A DNA stretch of 64,000 nt from Adiantum capillus-veneris (lineage: Eukaryota > Streptophyta > Polypodiopsida > Polypodiales > Pteridaceae): positions 40,369,558 through 40,433,557 of the forward strand of contig CM043946.1 in assembly GCA_014529385.2 (NCBI GenBank), given 5' to 3'. The notes beneath the pieces were generated by a model. It had not been told where the DNA came from. It did no database searches and saw only the letters and a list, made by a program, of their open reading frames with translations. Below are positions 1-10,037 of this stretch, in pieces (position 1 is the stretch's first letter; every line of letters starts with the position of its first letter). The position numbers and the translations under genes were made by a program.

Positions 1-1245
1 AGATTGATTGCAATTTTGGAAACAATGAAAAACTGAGCTTTGAGCTGCGTTATCTGCAATCCAAGGTGAATTGTGTCCCTAGTCGTTCAATTCTGACCCA
101 ATTTGCAATGCAATTACTTGCACCTGCCAATTTCTAGTCAGCACAATCACTTCTAGCTCCTTGATTGAATTGTGGAATCACTATCCAAAACTGGGCAAGA
201 ACAATGATGTTCTTCGTTGAAGGGATTAGAGCCCATTGGAAAGTTCTCCCAATTTCTAGGTCCAATTCAAATTTTTGCCAATTTTTATCAAAGTCAGCTA
301 ATTTCAAACCTGATTTGATATTTCAGCGCGTGAACAATGCCCTAACGCCCAAATTTTACTCAAGATTCAATTTCGGACTGAGTTTCGTGTGAATGTTTCT
401 TTGCAGATCGGTTCTCACGAAGGTTCGATTTCTCGATTACATTCGGTTCGTTTTTTGCTCGCTTTCGACAAATTTTGAAATTTACCCGGCTCAAGGCTCG
501 ATTTTGCTCTTTTTTCTTGCTTTCTCCGTCTCTTTTGGCTTTTCTTTCTGGACTCCTTCGCTTTTGCGGCATGTTACTCTCTTCGCGGATTTTTTTCCTT
601 TTTTGTCTTTTTTCATTTTGACTCCCCCTTTTTTAAATTATTTAATAAATTTCTTTAAAAATTTGGCATTTTTATGATTTTTTATCATTTTGAGAGATTT
701 AAAAAAAAAGAATTTTATGGATTTCTTTTATCATTTTATGAAATTTCTAATTTTTTTGTGAGTCATCTCATGAATCTTTGACTTATTTTAAAATTTTCTA
801 TGAAGTTTTTGATATTATTTTTGTGAATTTTTGAAGTTTTTTGTTTTTTTAAGAATTTGGTTGACTTTTCTTTTTTTATTTTATTTATAAAAAGGTATTT
901 TTCTTGGTTTTTATGGATTTTTTGGCTTTTTATTATGTTTTGTGATTTTTTCAAGAATTTTTTGAAATTCTCTTAATTTTTATAAGCTTTTTCTAGTTTT
1001 TATGTATTTCTTTTCCTTTTTTATTTATATTTTGGGTTTTTTGTGATTCGCATTTTTTTTTTGTGATTGATTTTATAAAAAGAACCTCTTATTTTTAATA
1101 CCTTTTTCTAATGGATTTTCTTTTGTCTTCTTTTTAAAAAAATTGATTTTTTAATGATTTTTTGTGGGTTTGATTTAAATAAAACTAAAGAATAAAAGTT
1201 AATATACATTATACTAACGAAATCAAACTAACTATACTAACTGAC
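1..1245. other. A+T-rich non-coding stretch
   Basis: There is no recognisable gene. Positions 560-1200 are dominated by T-runs and short A-runs. The open frames here are low-complexity Phe/Lys/Asn strings in opposite strands and look like by-products of composition. Confidence 0.6.
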
Positions 1246-1373
1246 CTAGCATGGCGGCCGTTGACCTACAAAGGAGGTGACAAGATTGCAACGATGACAT
1301 CGGCGATGATTACAGGCGTGCAACAGAGGGGCTGCATGGAGGGCTGTGGTGCACAAGGCTTGCAGGCGATGAG

Positions 1374-1377
<4 letters not shown>

Positions 1378-1432
<55 letters not shown>
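1378..1432. repeat. (GA)n microsatellite
   Basis: An uninterrupted AG dinucleotide run of about 27 units. Interrupted GA and GT patches follow to about 1960. The Arg-Glu and Leu-Ser open frames across it are repeat artefacts. Confidence 0.95.
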
Positions 1433-1436
<4 letters not shown>

Positions 1437-2430
1437 TCATAGAGGAGAGAGAGGATCTTTTGTCCACATGCTAACGACGGGGAGGAGCCGTCAACGCGCA
1501 GGAGTGAGTGGGGTAGGCGTGCAATATATGGCAGCCGACGCGCTTGCAAAGGAGAGCGGGAGGGAGAGACAATGATAATCCGAGAATGGCAGTCGTGGCT
1601 TGTGTGTGTGTGTGGGGCTTGCCACTCAGAAGGTGGACAACATGGACAACGAGAGTAGAAGAGAGAGAGGGTAGGCGTATGGAACGAGAGAAAGAGGGAG
1701 AGAGAGAGTCACGCAGGCGGCAGCTTGTGTGTGTGTGTGGGCCAATAAGACAAATGGAGAGAGTGAGAACTCTTTATTACGCACCAAAAGGCAAGTCAAA
1801 TAAAGAGAAAGAGGGAGCAAGTGGGAGGAGAGAGAAAGTGAGAGAGTATCTTTAGTGTGGACCAAGGGGAGAGAGTGAGAGAATAGAAAACTATCTTAAG
1901 TGCTTGCAAACCAAGGGAGGAGAGAGAAAGTAAGGTGGGATGAGAGAGGATATCATGTGCGCGCCTAAGATGGTTTGGGGAGGCCTTTTTTTTCTTTTTT
2001 GAATTATTTCAAACCTAAATAGACGCAAGAGCGAGTTCTTACCAAAGTCCTTTGAAATTCGATTTTTTGACCGAAGCAACCACAATCCAAAAAAATCCAA
2101 AAATCCCAAAAATGGAGCATCGAGCTCGGAACTGGAGGGTATGACTATCCACTGGCTTAAAGGGCTAATAAGGTTGGCTGATTTAAAAGAAAGTGGGAAA
2201 TAAAAAACCAGTTGGACGGGTCTCTGTAGTAGACAATGCGCGATGGCAAACTCTCTTTTTTGTAGCCAGCAAAGGCTGAGTTGGAGGGTCCGTCAGTGTC
2301 GACAGTTCATCAGCATGCTAGGGCCCTTTGTTTGATTGTGTGTGTGCTCGGTTTGCTACAGGTCGTCATGATTGTGCCCCCCCTCTACAAGCCGCTGCTC
2401 CCGCGAAGCGTCTCGAGCACAAGCCCTCAA
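1433..2430. other. No gene seen; purine-rich degenerate repeats
   Basis: Positions 1433-1960 are an imperfect GA-rich tract with short GTGTGT patches. From 1960 to 2430 the sequence is unique-looking without supported coding potential. The last part, next to the primer-binding site at 2431, may be internal sequence of the minus-strand LTR element. Confidence 0.5.
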
Positions 2431-2443
2431 GGCTCTGATACCA
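2431..2443 (-). other. Primer-binding site, tRNA-iMet type
   Basis: The reverse complement reads TGGTATCAGAGCC, the standard primer-binding site of plant Ty1/copia elements that use initiator-Met tRNA. It lies 2 bases from the LTR starting at 2446, the expected spacing for an element running on the minus strand. Confidence 0.75.
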
Positions 2444-2445
2444 GA

Positions 2446-2509
2446 TGATGGGTTGCAGCTATGGTGGGTGGTATCGTGGAACTACCATGGCTAGAAGCAG
2501 GTGCAACAG

Positions 2510-2568
<59 letters not shown>

Positions 2569-2743
2569 TACTCAACAAAACAAAAAACAAGGACATGCTA
2601 TTGTTGGTTAATTGTGTAAAAATAACCTTACATATAAAGCAATGCTTGCCATGCAAAAAACTGAAACTCCAATTGAACCTGCACTGCATGCTATACGCAG
2701 TGTTCCCACAAGCTAGACACCTCTTGGGCTTGGAAACCCAACA
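2446..2743 (-). mobile_element. Copia-type LTR (5' LTR, minus orientation)
   Basis: The 298-bp segment starts TGATGGG and ends CCCAACA on the plus strand, so it has TG...CA ends with an imperfect inverted repeat. It abuts the iMet-type primer-binding site. A (GA)n tract at 2511-2564 lies inside it. I did not find a partner LTR or copia pol on the left, so this is either the 5' remnant of a truncated element or a non-autonomous one. The right boundary rests on the CCCAACA end only. Confidence 0.55.
2511..2564. repeat. (GA)n microsatellite inside LTR
   Basis: About 27 GA units, within the copia-type LTR at 2446-2743. Confidence 0.95.
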
Positions 2744-2941
2744 ATTAGCAAGGGGTTAGTGTGAAAGTAGAGTGTGTAGGCACACAATTAGCAAGATATG
2801 GTATCAAATTAGGAGAAATTGAACACAATGCTTCGTGTATACACATCCAAAATCCACAAAACCATAAAAACACAAGTGAAATTAGTGAGGAAACCTATCT
2901 GATTATGCCATAATTACACTAGTGTAGGCCATCGCTCTCCA

Positions 2942-3201
2942 GCAACGACGCCAAATTTTTGGGGATAATATCATAGCATAGCTCCAATGACCAATGATAA
3001 TTGTCAATCCGTAAGGATGAGCTACCCGGCTAGGGTATGGAAACACTCACTGATCAGTGAGCTAATCATGGCAACGACGCCAAATTTTTGGGGATAATAT
3101 CGTAGCATAGCTCCAATGACCAATGATAATTGTCAGTCCGGAAGGATGAGCTACCCGGCTAGGGTATGGAAACACTCACCGATTAGTGAGCTAATCATGG
3201 C
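2942..3201. repeat. 129-bp tandem duplication carrying a PBS-like motif
   Basis: Two copies, 2942-3070 and 3071-3199, differ at only a few positions. Each begins GCAACGACGCCAAATTTTTG. Read on the minus strand from the first copy and its left flank this gives TGGCGTCGTTGCTGGAGA, similar to the Asp-tRNA-type primer-binding site of Athila-like Ty3/gypsy elements. The adjoining GGGGATAATA could be the end of a minus-strand LTR whose other end I could not place. Confidence 0.7.
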
Positions 3202-4749
3202 AATACAAATGGAAACTCTATGAAGTGGGATTCTCGGCCTATAGAGGAGGTAAGGCACGATGTCTAGCAATCTCCATGTCCACTTCTCTTTACCTCAAAT
3301 CAACCCAATCACACACACTAATGATTGCAACAACATACACATCACTAATCCTATCATGCAACACACTAGTCACAAGCGTACACACATAGATCCATTGAGC
3401 ACCCACACTCCAATCAAACCTACATACACACACAAAGAGTAGAGGGAAATCACACAAGATTAGAGAGGGATTAACCACTAATTAGTTACGATATAGTTAA
3501 TCAAATCATCATTAAAAATCATAAGAAGTATGAAAGAGATATAGTAAAAGAGAATCAAGCCTTAGTTAGTGTTAATCAAGTCACATGAGCAAGGAGAAGC
3601 TCAAGGACTCCATAGCCACGTACCTCATGAGCTCTCATTAAAGAGTGGTCTCAACAAATGAGACTGAGGATCCTAATTTCATTTACACATTGCCTTATAT
3701 ACCTAGGGTAAAAATATGCAATGTCTGGGCACCCAAGGACTTTAAGGCTCCACAACTTATTGAATCTGCAACCTAAGCACATTGACTGACCTATTCTTTA
3801 CAGCTTGGGCCCGTAACACATTTTAAATATTACAATGTCTTGAAATAAATTGAAAAATTACAATACATGACCATTTTGAAAAATTATAAAAAATGTGTGA
3901 CCCAATCTTCACTGTCTTTGTATTCATCTTTGATGTGCTTTCATATGTCTTGACCTTTAGCAGCTTCTATTAATTGACGTCAGCTCAATTAGCAGGCCTC
4001 CATAATAGTTGGTGGGCATGCATTGGAGAAAAGAAATTGTGAACCTTCCAACTTTTGAGATCCATTAAAAATATGAACTGGCATGCTCTTTTCAACCAAA
4101 ACATGTGTGGTGGGCAGGGGGTGAACCTCAAGGCCCACTATATCTATAAGCAATAGGTTAAACTTGCTCCTTTTGTTGTATCTATCACGAGATGCGATGC
4201 TACACTACTTTGTGTTTGCTAAAGAGCACCACACTTGGTCCTTGTTGACATACATATTTATGCGATAACAATGTTAAAATACAACTTTTATGAAAGACTC
4301 ATCGTGGCAAGATTGTTTCTTTTGATTAACCACAATGAAGTGTACAACAATAGTTTGTGTCTACAAAGTAGCCTAGCACACTAATTACAAACTCTAATTG
4401 TGAACTCGTCCTATTGTGTTTAAGAGAGAGAATACAAGGGGGAGAAATCCTCACACACTTGACCTCAAGATTTACTCACAATCAAAACATATGCACCTAG
4501 AGTACTCAAAAATGGAAATCAATTTTTTTAGAGGTCACTTCGAGAATTTTAGGTGGATTTCTAAGATCAATAACCTAAGTGCACTTGAATAACACATTTT
4601 AGTGTCCAACTAGTTGGAATTGACTAGTACACAGTTCAAGTGCAAGCATATGTTTGAGAGTGGAAAAAGAAAACCACACTCAAAATTGTTTCCCATCTAT
4701 ACTAGTGTGTCTCTACACATAGATATACATATATACATTACATATATAA

Positions 4750-4756
<7 letters not shown>
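3202..4756. other. No gene seen
   Basis: Unique-looking A+T-rich sequence with frequent stops in all frames. Short open frames at 3260-3480 have no recognisable motif. Confidence 0.5.
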
Positions 4757-4844
<88 letters not shown>

Positions 4845-4855
4845 TGAGTGAGTGA

Positions 4856-4907
<52 letters not shown>
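4757..4907. repeat. Compound (GT)n(GA)n(GT)n(GA)n microsatellite
   Basis: About 31 GT units, then GA units, a short GAGT patch, a second GT tract and a second GA tract. The GT-then-GA order recurs at 7785-7902. Confidence 0.95.
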
Positions 4908-4909
<2 letters not shown>

Positions 4910-5101
4910 CCTTTTCTAATGTTTATGGTTGATTTGAAAAGAAAACATGATTCCAAAATTGATGGTATCTCAACTGTGTGTAATGATCTGGCAATCCTCT
5001 AGGCTTAACAAAAAGTATTCTTTCTTATCAAATTGAATCTTAACAAAGTGTCCAAAGTCCAAACAAAAATGTAGATTACTAAAGAAAAGTATGGGATTTC
5101 T

Positions 5102-5402
5102 TGTCTTTTTGTTCTTAAGAGATAGTGATAAAGAAGGTGAGAAGAATGAAAGTAGCTCTAAATCAAAATCAAGTGAAGTGATCAAAGATGAAGAAGACAA
5201 TGAAGAGGTACTTGATGTAGAAAAAGAGTGGCAAGAAATTGAAAGTCTTCAACTTGCTAGAATTTGAGAAGAAAATATTACATTGGAGAAGTCCTACTTT
5301 AAAAGGAAGCTTTCCAATCAACGAGCAAAGAAAATCGAGCCAAGCCAATTTTTGAGAAAATATGAGCAACACCCTTGACAAATTGATGTGAGCACAAGGT
5401 AT
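5102..5402 (+). pseudogene. Possible relic of an unidentified charged protein
   Basis: One plus-strand frame gives an acidic Glu/Asp/Lys-rich stretch (KDEEDNEEVLDVEKEWQEIE), then a basic stretch, interrupted by two stop codons. Its composition looks coding and possibly coiled-coil, unlike the flanks. I recognise no family. It could be a decayed gag-like or host exon, or chance. Confidence 0.2.
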
Positions 5403-6347
5403 ATTGAAGAAAATAAATATGTCATGTTGCACATCCTAAGGATGTAGTTCTAATCTACATTAACAAACTGCTAGAGGCCGATATACCTACTAAAGTGCAC
5501 CACAATTTTAAATAAGTCACCATTGCACGTTACATATTTAGTTCAACAATACCTATCAAATCATTGTTCCATACCATACATGCTTGAGTTATCACATTGT
5601 GGTTGCATCTCAAAAGCAACATATCTTATATACTCTAATGGAAGCTCACGGACTTGCATTACTTCTCAAGTTTGACTAAGCGTGATGGTAATTTTGGTAT
5701 GTAATGGTAGTCATCTAATGATTCAACAACAGTTGCCCAATGATGGATGTTGTCTTGGAGGTCCTCTTTGATAAATATTGGTGAAATCTTGTCACTTGCA
5801 ATGGAGAAGTAGGTAGAACACCCTTGTAGAACTAAAAAATCTTATGATCTAAAGCATAAACATACTCTCCCATATTATTTTATATGCACTCAAGCTTTAT
5901 ATGTAATCCTGGCAAAGTGAGAGGACATTGTATGTTTAGGTGTCTTTGAAAATGAGCATCTAGTCTTTGGCCCATGGAGTAGTGACATCATAGATAGCTA
6001 AGGTCTTCCTCCTTCTCATTTGAAATCCCTTTCATCAAACAAAGCTTGGCTTCCTTTCAGTAAATGGGATGGGTAAAAAACATGCATACCAACCAACAAA
6101 AAACATTGCATATTAGAACCTTATAGAAGTGCAAAGGCTTTACGGGTTGACACGATATGGACCTTTTTTTGAGGCTAATGTGCATGTTCTTTTTTATAGG
6201 GACATGTAGGCCAAGTGCTTTTTCAAGCGGGTTGGTGACAACAGTCGATGTCGAGGGAGCCTAGACGAGCATCCAGCTTCCTTGAACAAATTTTTGGGGT
6301 GCAAACTGCAACTTCAATGTACTTGTTGTATACATAGGTGCACTAAC

Positions 6348-6348
<1 letters not shown>
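5403..6348. other. No gene seen
   Basis: No open frame with recognisable motifs and no obvious repeat. Confidence 0.5.

Positions 6349-6389
<41 letters not shown>
6349..6389. repeat. (GA)n microsatellite
   Basis: A run of about 20 GA units, followed by a short GTGTGT patch. Confidence 0.95.
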
Positions 6390-6391
<2 letters not shown>

Positions 6392-6919
6392 AGAGAGAGT
6401 TGTGTGTGTATGTGTTTTTTCTTCTTTGCGAGAGTGAGACATTTGAAGAGACTGATTGAATCTTCAACAAGCATGGCCTATACAAGTTCTCTTACTTTCT
6501 TGCTATATTTTTCTATGGATGGTGTGTGGGAATTATAATCTACATCATCTACCAAGTCATCATCCATGTTGTCACAACAATCAGCACTACAATGAGCCTC
6601 ATGTGGCATTGTAATCAATTGTAACACCTCCAAACACCTCTGCATAAATATACCTATAGAGTCAATCATATACATCACTTCTGGCATACACCTCTGCATG
6701 TTTTCTCTGTCATTATCTCTCTCTTCTCTCATTATTCTTCTTATGTCCAAGGGGGTGGTCACATGAGGCATAATATCATTTATTTTGTCTAGTAACTATG
6801 CTTTTGTTATGGTCAAACGAGGAAAAGTATGTTACATCATAGAAGTATGCTTAGACGTTTGTAACTATGCCAAAATCGGCATAGTTGCACAAGGTAGCTA
6901 GGCAGTGTGCTCAAAAAAC
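6390..6919. other. No supported gene
   Basis: A 97-codon minus-strand frame at 6478-6771 is open but shows no domain or usual start context, and I cannot support it as a gene. Confidence 0.4.
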
Positions 6920-7063
6920 ATAAACCCCAAAACTTGGCAAACCTACATATACCAAACAATCGAGGTAAATTGATTAAACTAAAAAGAGAAAAAAATAAAC
7001 CCCAAAACTTGGCAAACCTACATATACCAAACAATGGAGGTAAATTGATTAAACTAAAAAGGT
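6920..7063. repeat. 75-bp tandem duplication
   Basis: Two near-identical copies starting TAAACCCCAAAACTTGGCAA at 6921 and 6996. The second copy ends near 7063. Confidence 0.85.
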
Positions 7064-7683
7064 TTTACATGTAATTACACTAAAAGTGTCTAAAAATGTA
7101 GGTTCTCACCTTGGAATTTAAAATTTAGAGGTAAATCTTAAAATTTGTAGGGGGAAGTACACTAACCCTACGTTTCTCTCAAGCATTGCATCAACGTGGC
7201 CTTTAGCAACAAACAGACTGGGCCTCATCCCCTCGCATGCTCACTCTCTCATTGCAAATGCACTACACAATGACTAGCCCACTTGCCTTGCAAGCGTCTC
7301 TGCACATGACCACAATGAACGTGATCGTTGCCTCCTCATAAATGAGACCGCATTAATTATGCTTAGTTATCCTCTATGGATAACTATGTTTGTGTGAGCA
7401 CAACCTAACATGGTATCATCGATGATCACAGCAATAACCTTGGCACACCAGAGATGAGCGTTCCCAATCCACCTTCTATGAGTACTAAAACGAGCTTGTC
7501 AAGCACCTGCCTCTTCTGGATCCTCTACTGTGTTGAATTATCCACGGCTGTTGATCACACCATGCCTCACACTTCCAACTTTCAAGGCTGAAGGCACCAA
7601 GGGTGCTCACACCATGCCTAGCTCTCCTCTAGTCCTTGTTGCTGGGCACTGGAGTCTACAGGAAATCTTCCAAGATGACATTC
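7064..7683. other. No gene seen
   Basis: No motif-bearing open frame. The sequence is not obviously repetitive. Confidence 0.45.
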
Positions 7684-7949
<266 letters not shown>

Positions 7950-8050
7950 TGTTGACGTAGAGCAAAAAAGTGGCATGCACGTTAGCATGGCATCTTCTCA
8001 TCAGGCAGTATGTAGATGCCAATGTTGATGGTACTGATGCAACCATCACA

Positions 8051-8676
8051 AAGTCTTCCTTGGGAACTTAGTTGTGAAGGACATTCAACCTACTAGCTAG
8101 ATGTTCAACTCTTGATAGTGCTATGTAGATAAATCATGCCATGCATCAATGACATGCAACTTGTTTTTGCTAGCTATAACGAAGAAAGGAAGCCCTTGTG
8201 AAACCTGTCGAAACCAGCTCGCGCCGGTGCAGACTGGGTTCCAGCAGCAAATCGTCATATCGTATCGTCCAGTAGTTATTTAATTATATCATCATTGGCA
8301 CGTCTCTATACAAGGCAGTTTTTTTGAAGTCTTCCTTGGAAACTTGGCTGCTGCAACACCAGCTGCGAAGGACGTTCAACCTACCAGCTAGATGTTCAAC
8401 TCTTGATAGTGCTGCGTAGATAAACCATGGCATGCAATATCAATGGCATGCAACTTGTTTTTGCTAGCTATAACAAAGAAAGAAAGCCCTTAATGTGAAA
8501 CCTGTCTAAACTAGTCCGAGCTGATGCACACTGCTTCCAACAGTCATCATATCGTATCCTCCAATAGTTATTTAACTATATCATAATTGGCACGTCGCTA
8601 TACAGGGCAGTTTTTTTGTTTTTTGTTTTCAACTATTTAATTATATCGTCATCGGCACGTCGCTGTACAAGGCATT
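8051..8676. repeat. About 276-bp tandem repeat, 2.2 copies
   Basis: Copy 1 starts near 8051 and copy 2 near 8327 (both AAGTCTTCCTTGG). A partial third copy, covering the end around TTAATTATATCGTCATCGGC, lies near 8636-8676. Copies are diverged by several percent with small indels. No coding capacity is visible. Confidence 0.8.
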
Positions 8677-8874
8677 TTTTGTGTGTGATTTTTAAATCTT
8701 AGCAGGGTATACAAACACCATACTATTTGTGAACCTAGTCCACATGAGTCTGCACAGGCGTGGACCAGTTTGAAGACGTTGCGGGCGCCATCGAAGGCGA
8801 AAGGTCCAGATGCTGCTATGGTAGATTTGGTGTGTTTTTCATAAAATTGCTTTCTTGGTTGAGCTTGATCACAT
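8677..8874. other. Left flank of element 1, no supported gene
   Basis: On the minus strand a short frame contains GPFAFDGARNVFKLVHACAD, which looks more like coding sequence than its surroundings. It runs into the retrotransposon LTR, so it could be an interrupted exon. I cannot name a family. Confidence 0.2.
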
Positions 8875-10009
8875 TGTGAGCGGGATGGAAACACACACAA
8901 TGCCTCTATAATGACTCGACACACACTCTTGGGATGATACACACACACACACACATATGGGGCACCACTCGGCTTAGACAACACACCTGGCCGAGACAGG
9001 GAACACACCTCTGGAGTGAGAGGAGAGAGACTATCCACTTGCCCACTCCACACAGACACACACACCCAAAAAACTCAGCTCAAAAGAGGATAATTTCTGA
9101 TGTTTAGATACAATTGAGCTTGGGCCAACACCAATGGGGCAAATAGCTCACACAATATGGGTAAAATAAGCCAGATACAATCACAAACTAGAGCAGAAAC
9201 TTCGCTCATAGGAGAAACTTACACAGAAAAACAGCAGAAAAAGAGTAAGGAATTTGGCAAAATGGACAGCTCCATCGCGTCCGGAACGGCCCAAAACCCC
9301 AATCTACAATGTCAAAGTGCTCGAATCCGACTTCGGATGAGCAGTTTACGGCCAAAACAGGCTCCAAAAACCCCAAAAACACAGTTGCGGCTGTTCCTCC
9401 TCTCTTCTCCATGTTTTTCCTGGTCTTCTCTCTTTTTTTTCAGTTCCCACACGTAGATTTATTATTTGGGCACCCTTGGCCTTTTAGATGACCTCAAACG
9501 GACCCCGAACAGGTCAAAAACTGACCTCGCAATGCATAGTTGTCACCTTTTTTGCATCATCCGCACACCTGGCACTCATTTCTTTTCAATAATGTGTCTC
9601 GCAACCACATGAAGTGGCCCCAAAAAGTGGTCCTAATGATGACCTTTCTGCATAACTCTCACAAGAAAACACCACTTTGTGTCCGTATTCATCCACGTGC
9701 AAATATTGACCCAATTCGGCCTCCTGACGCCACTCGATGACATCTGACGCACCTGCTTACCTCATGTCGTCGGCCCGCGGATAGCTTCCTCAAGAAGTTT
9801 TACGCACTACCAACTCCTCCTTATTGTAGAAAAAACACAGTGGTACTGGTAATAGTGAAAATCGATGCACTATGTACACCTTGTCCTACCTGTACACATG
9901 TGGGCCCCACGTAACCACCTGACTCTGAAAAATGGGCAATTCTTTATTTGATGCACCATGCATGTATATGTACATATGCACAATCCCTTGCTCCAAAAAA
10001 CTCCTGACA
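8875..10009 (-). repeat. Element 1 3' LTR
   Basis: An 1135-bp direct repeat of 17163-18298. On the plus strand it starts TGTGAGCGGG and ends CTCCTGACA. It contains a CA-repeat that varies in length between the two LTRs. Confidence 0.93.
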
Positions 10010-10028
10010 TAATTTTCCCATCCCCTAG
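10010..10028 (-). other. Element 1 polypurine tract
   Basis: On the minus strand AGGGGATGGGAAAATTA immediately precedes the LTR start TGTCAGG. This is the expected position and composition for the plus-strand DNA primer. Confidence 0.75.
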
Positions 10029-10037
10029 CCTACTAGA

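Noticed and set aside
6478-6771. 97-codon minus-strand frame as a gene
   Set aside because: No recognisable domain or homologous motif, and the length is within chance for this composition.
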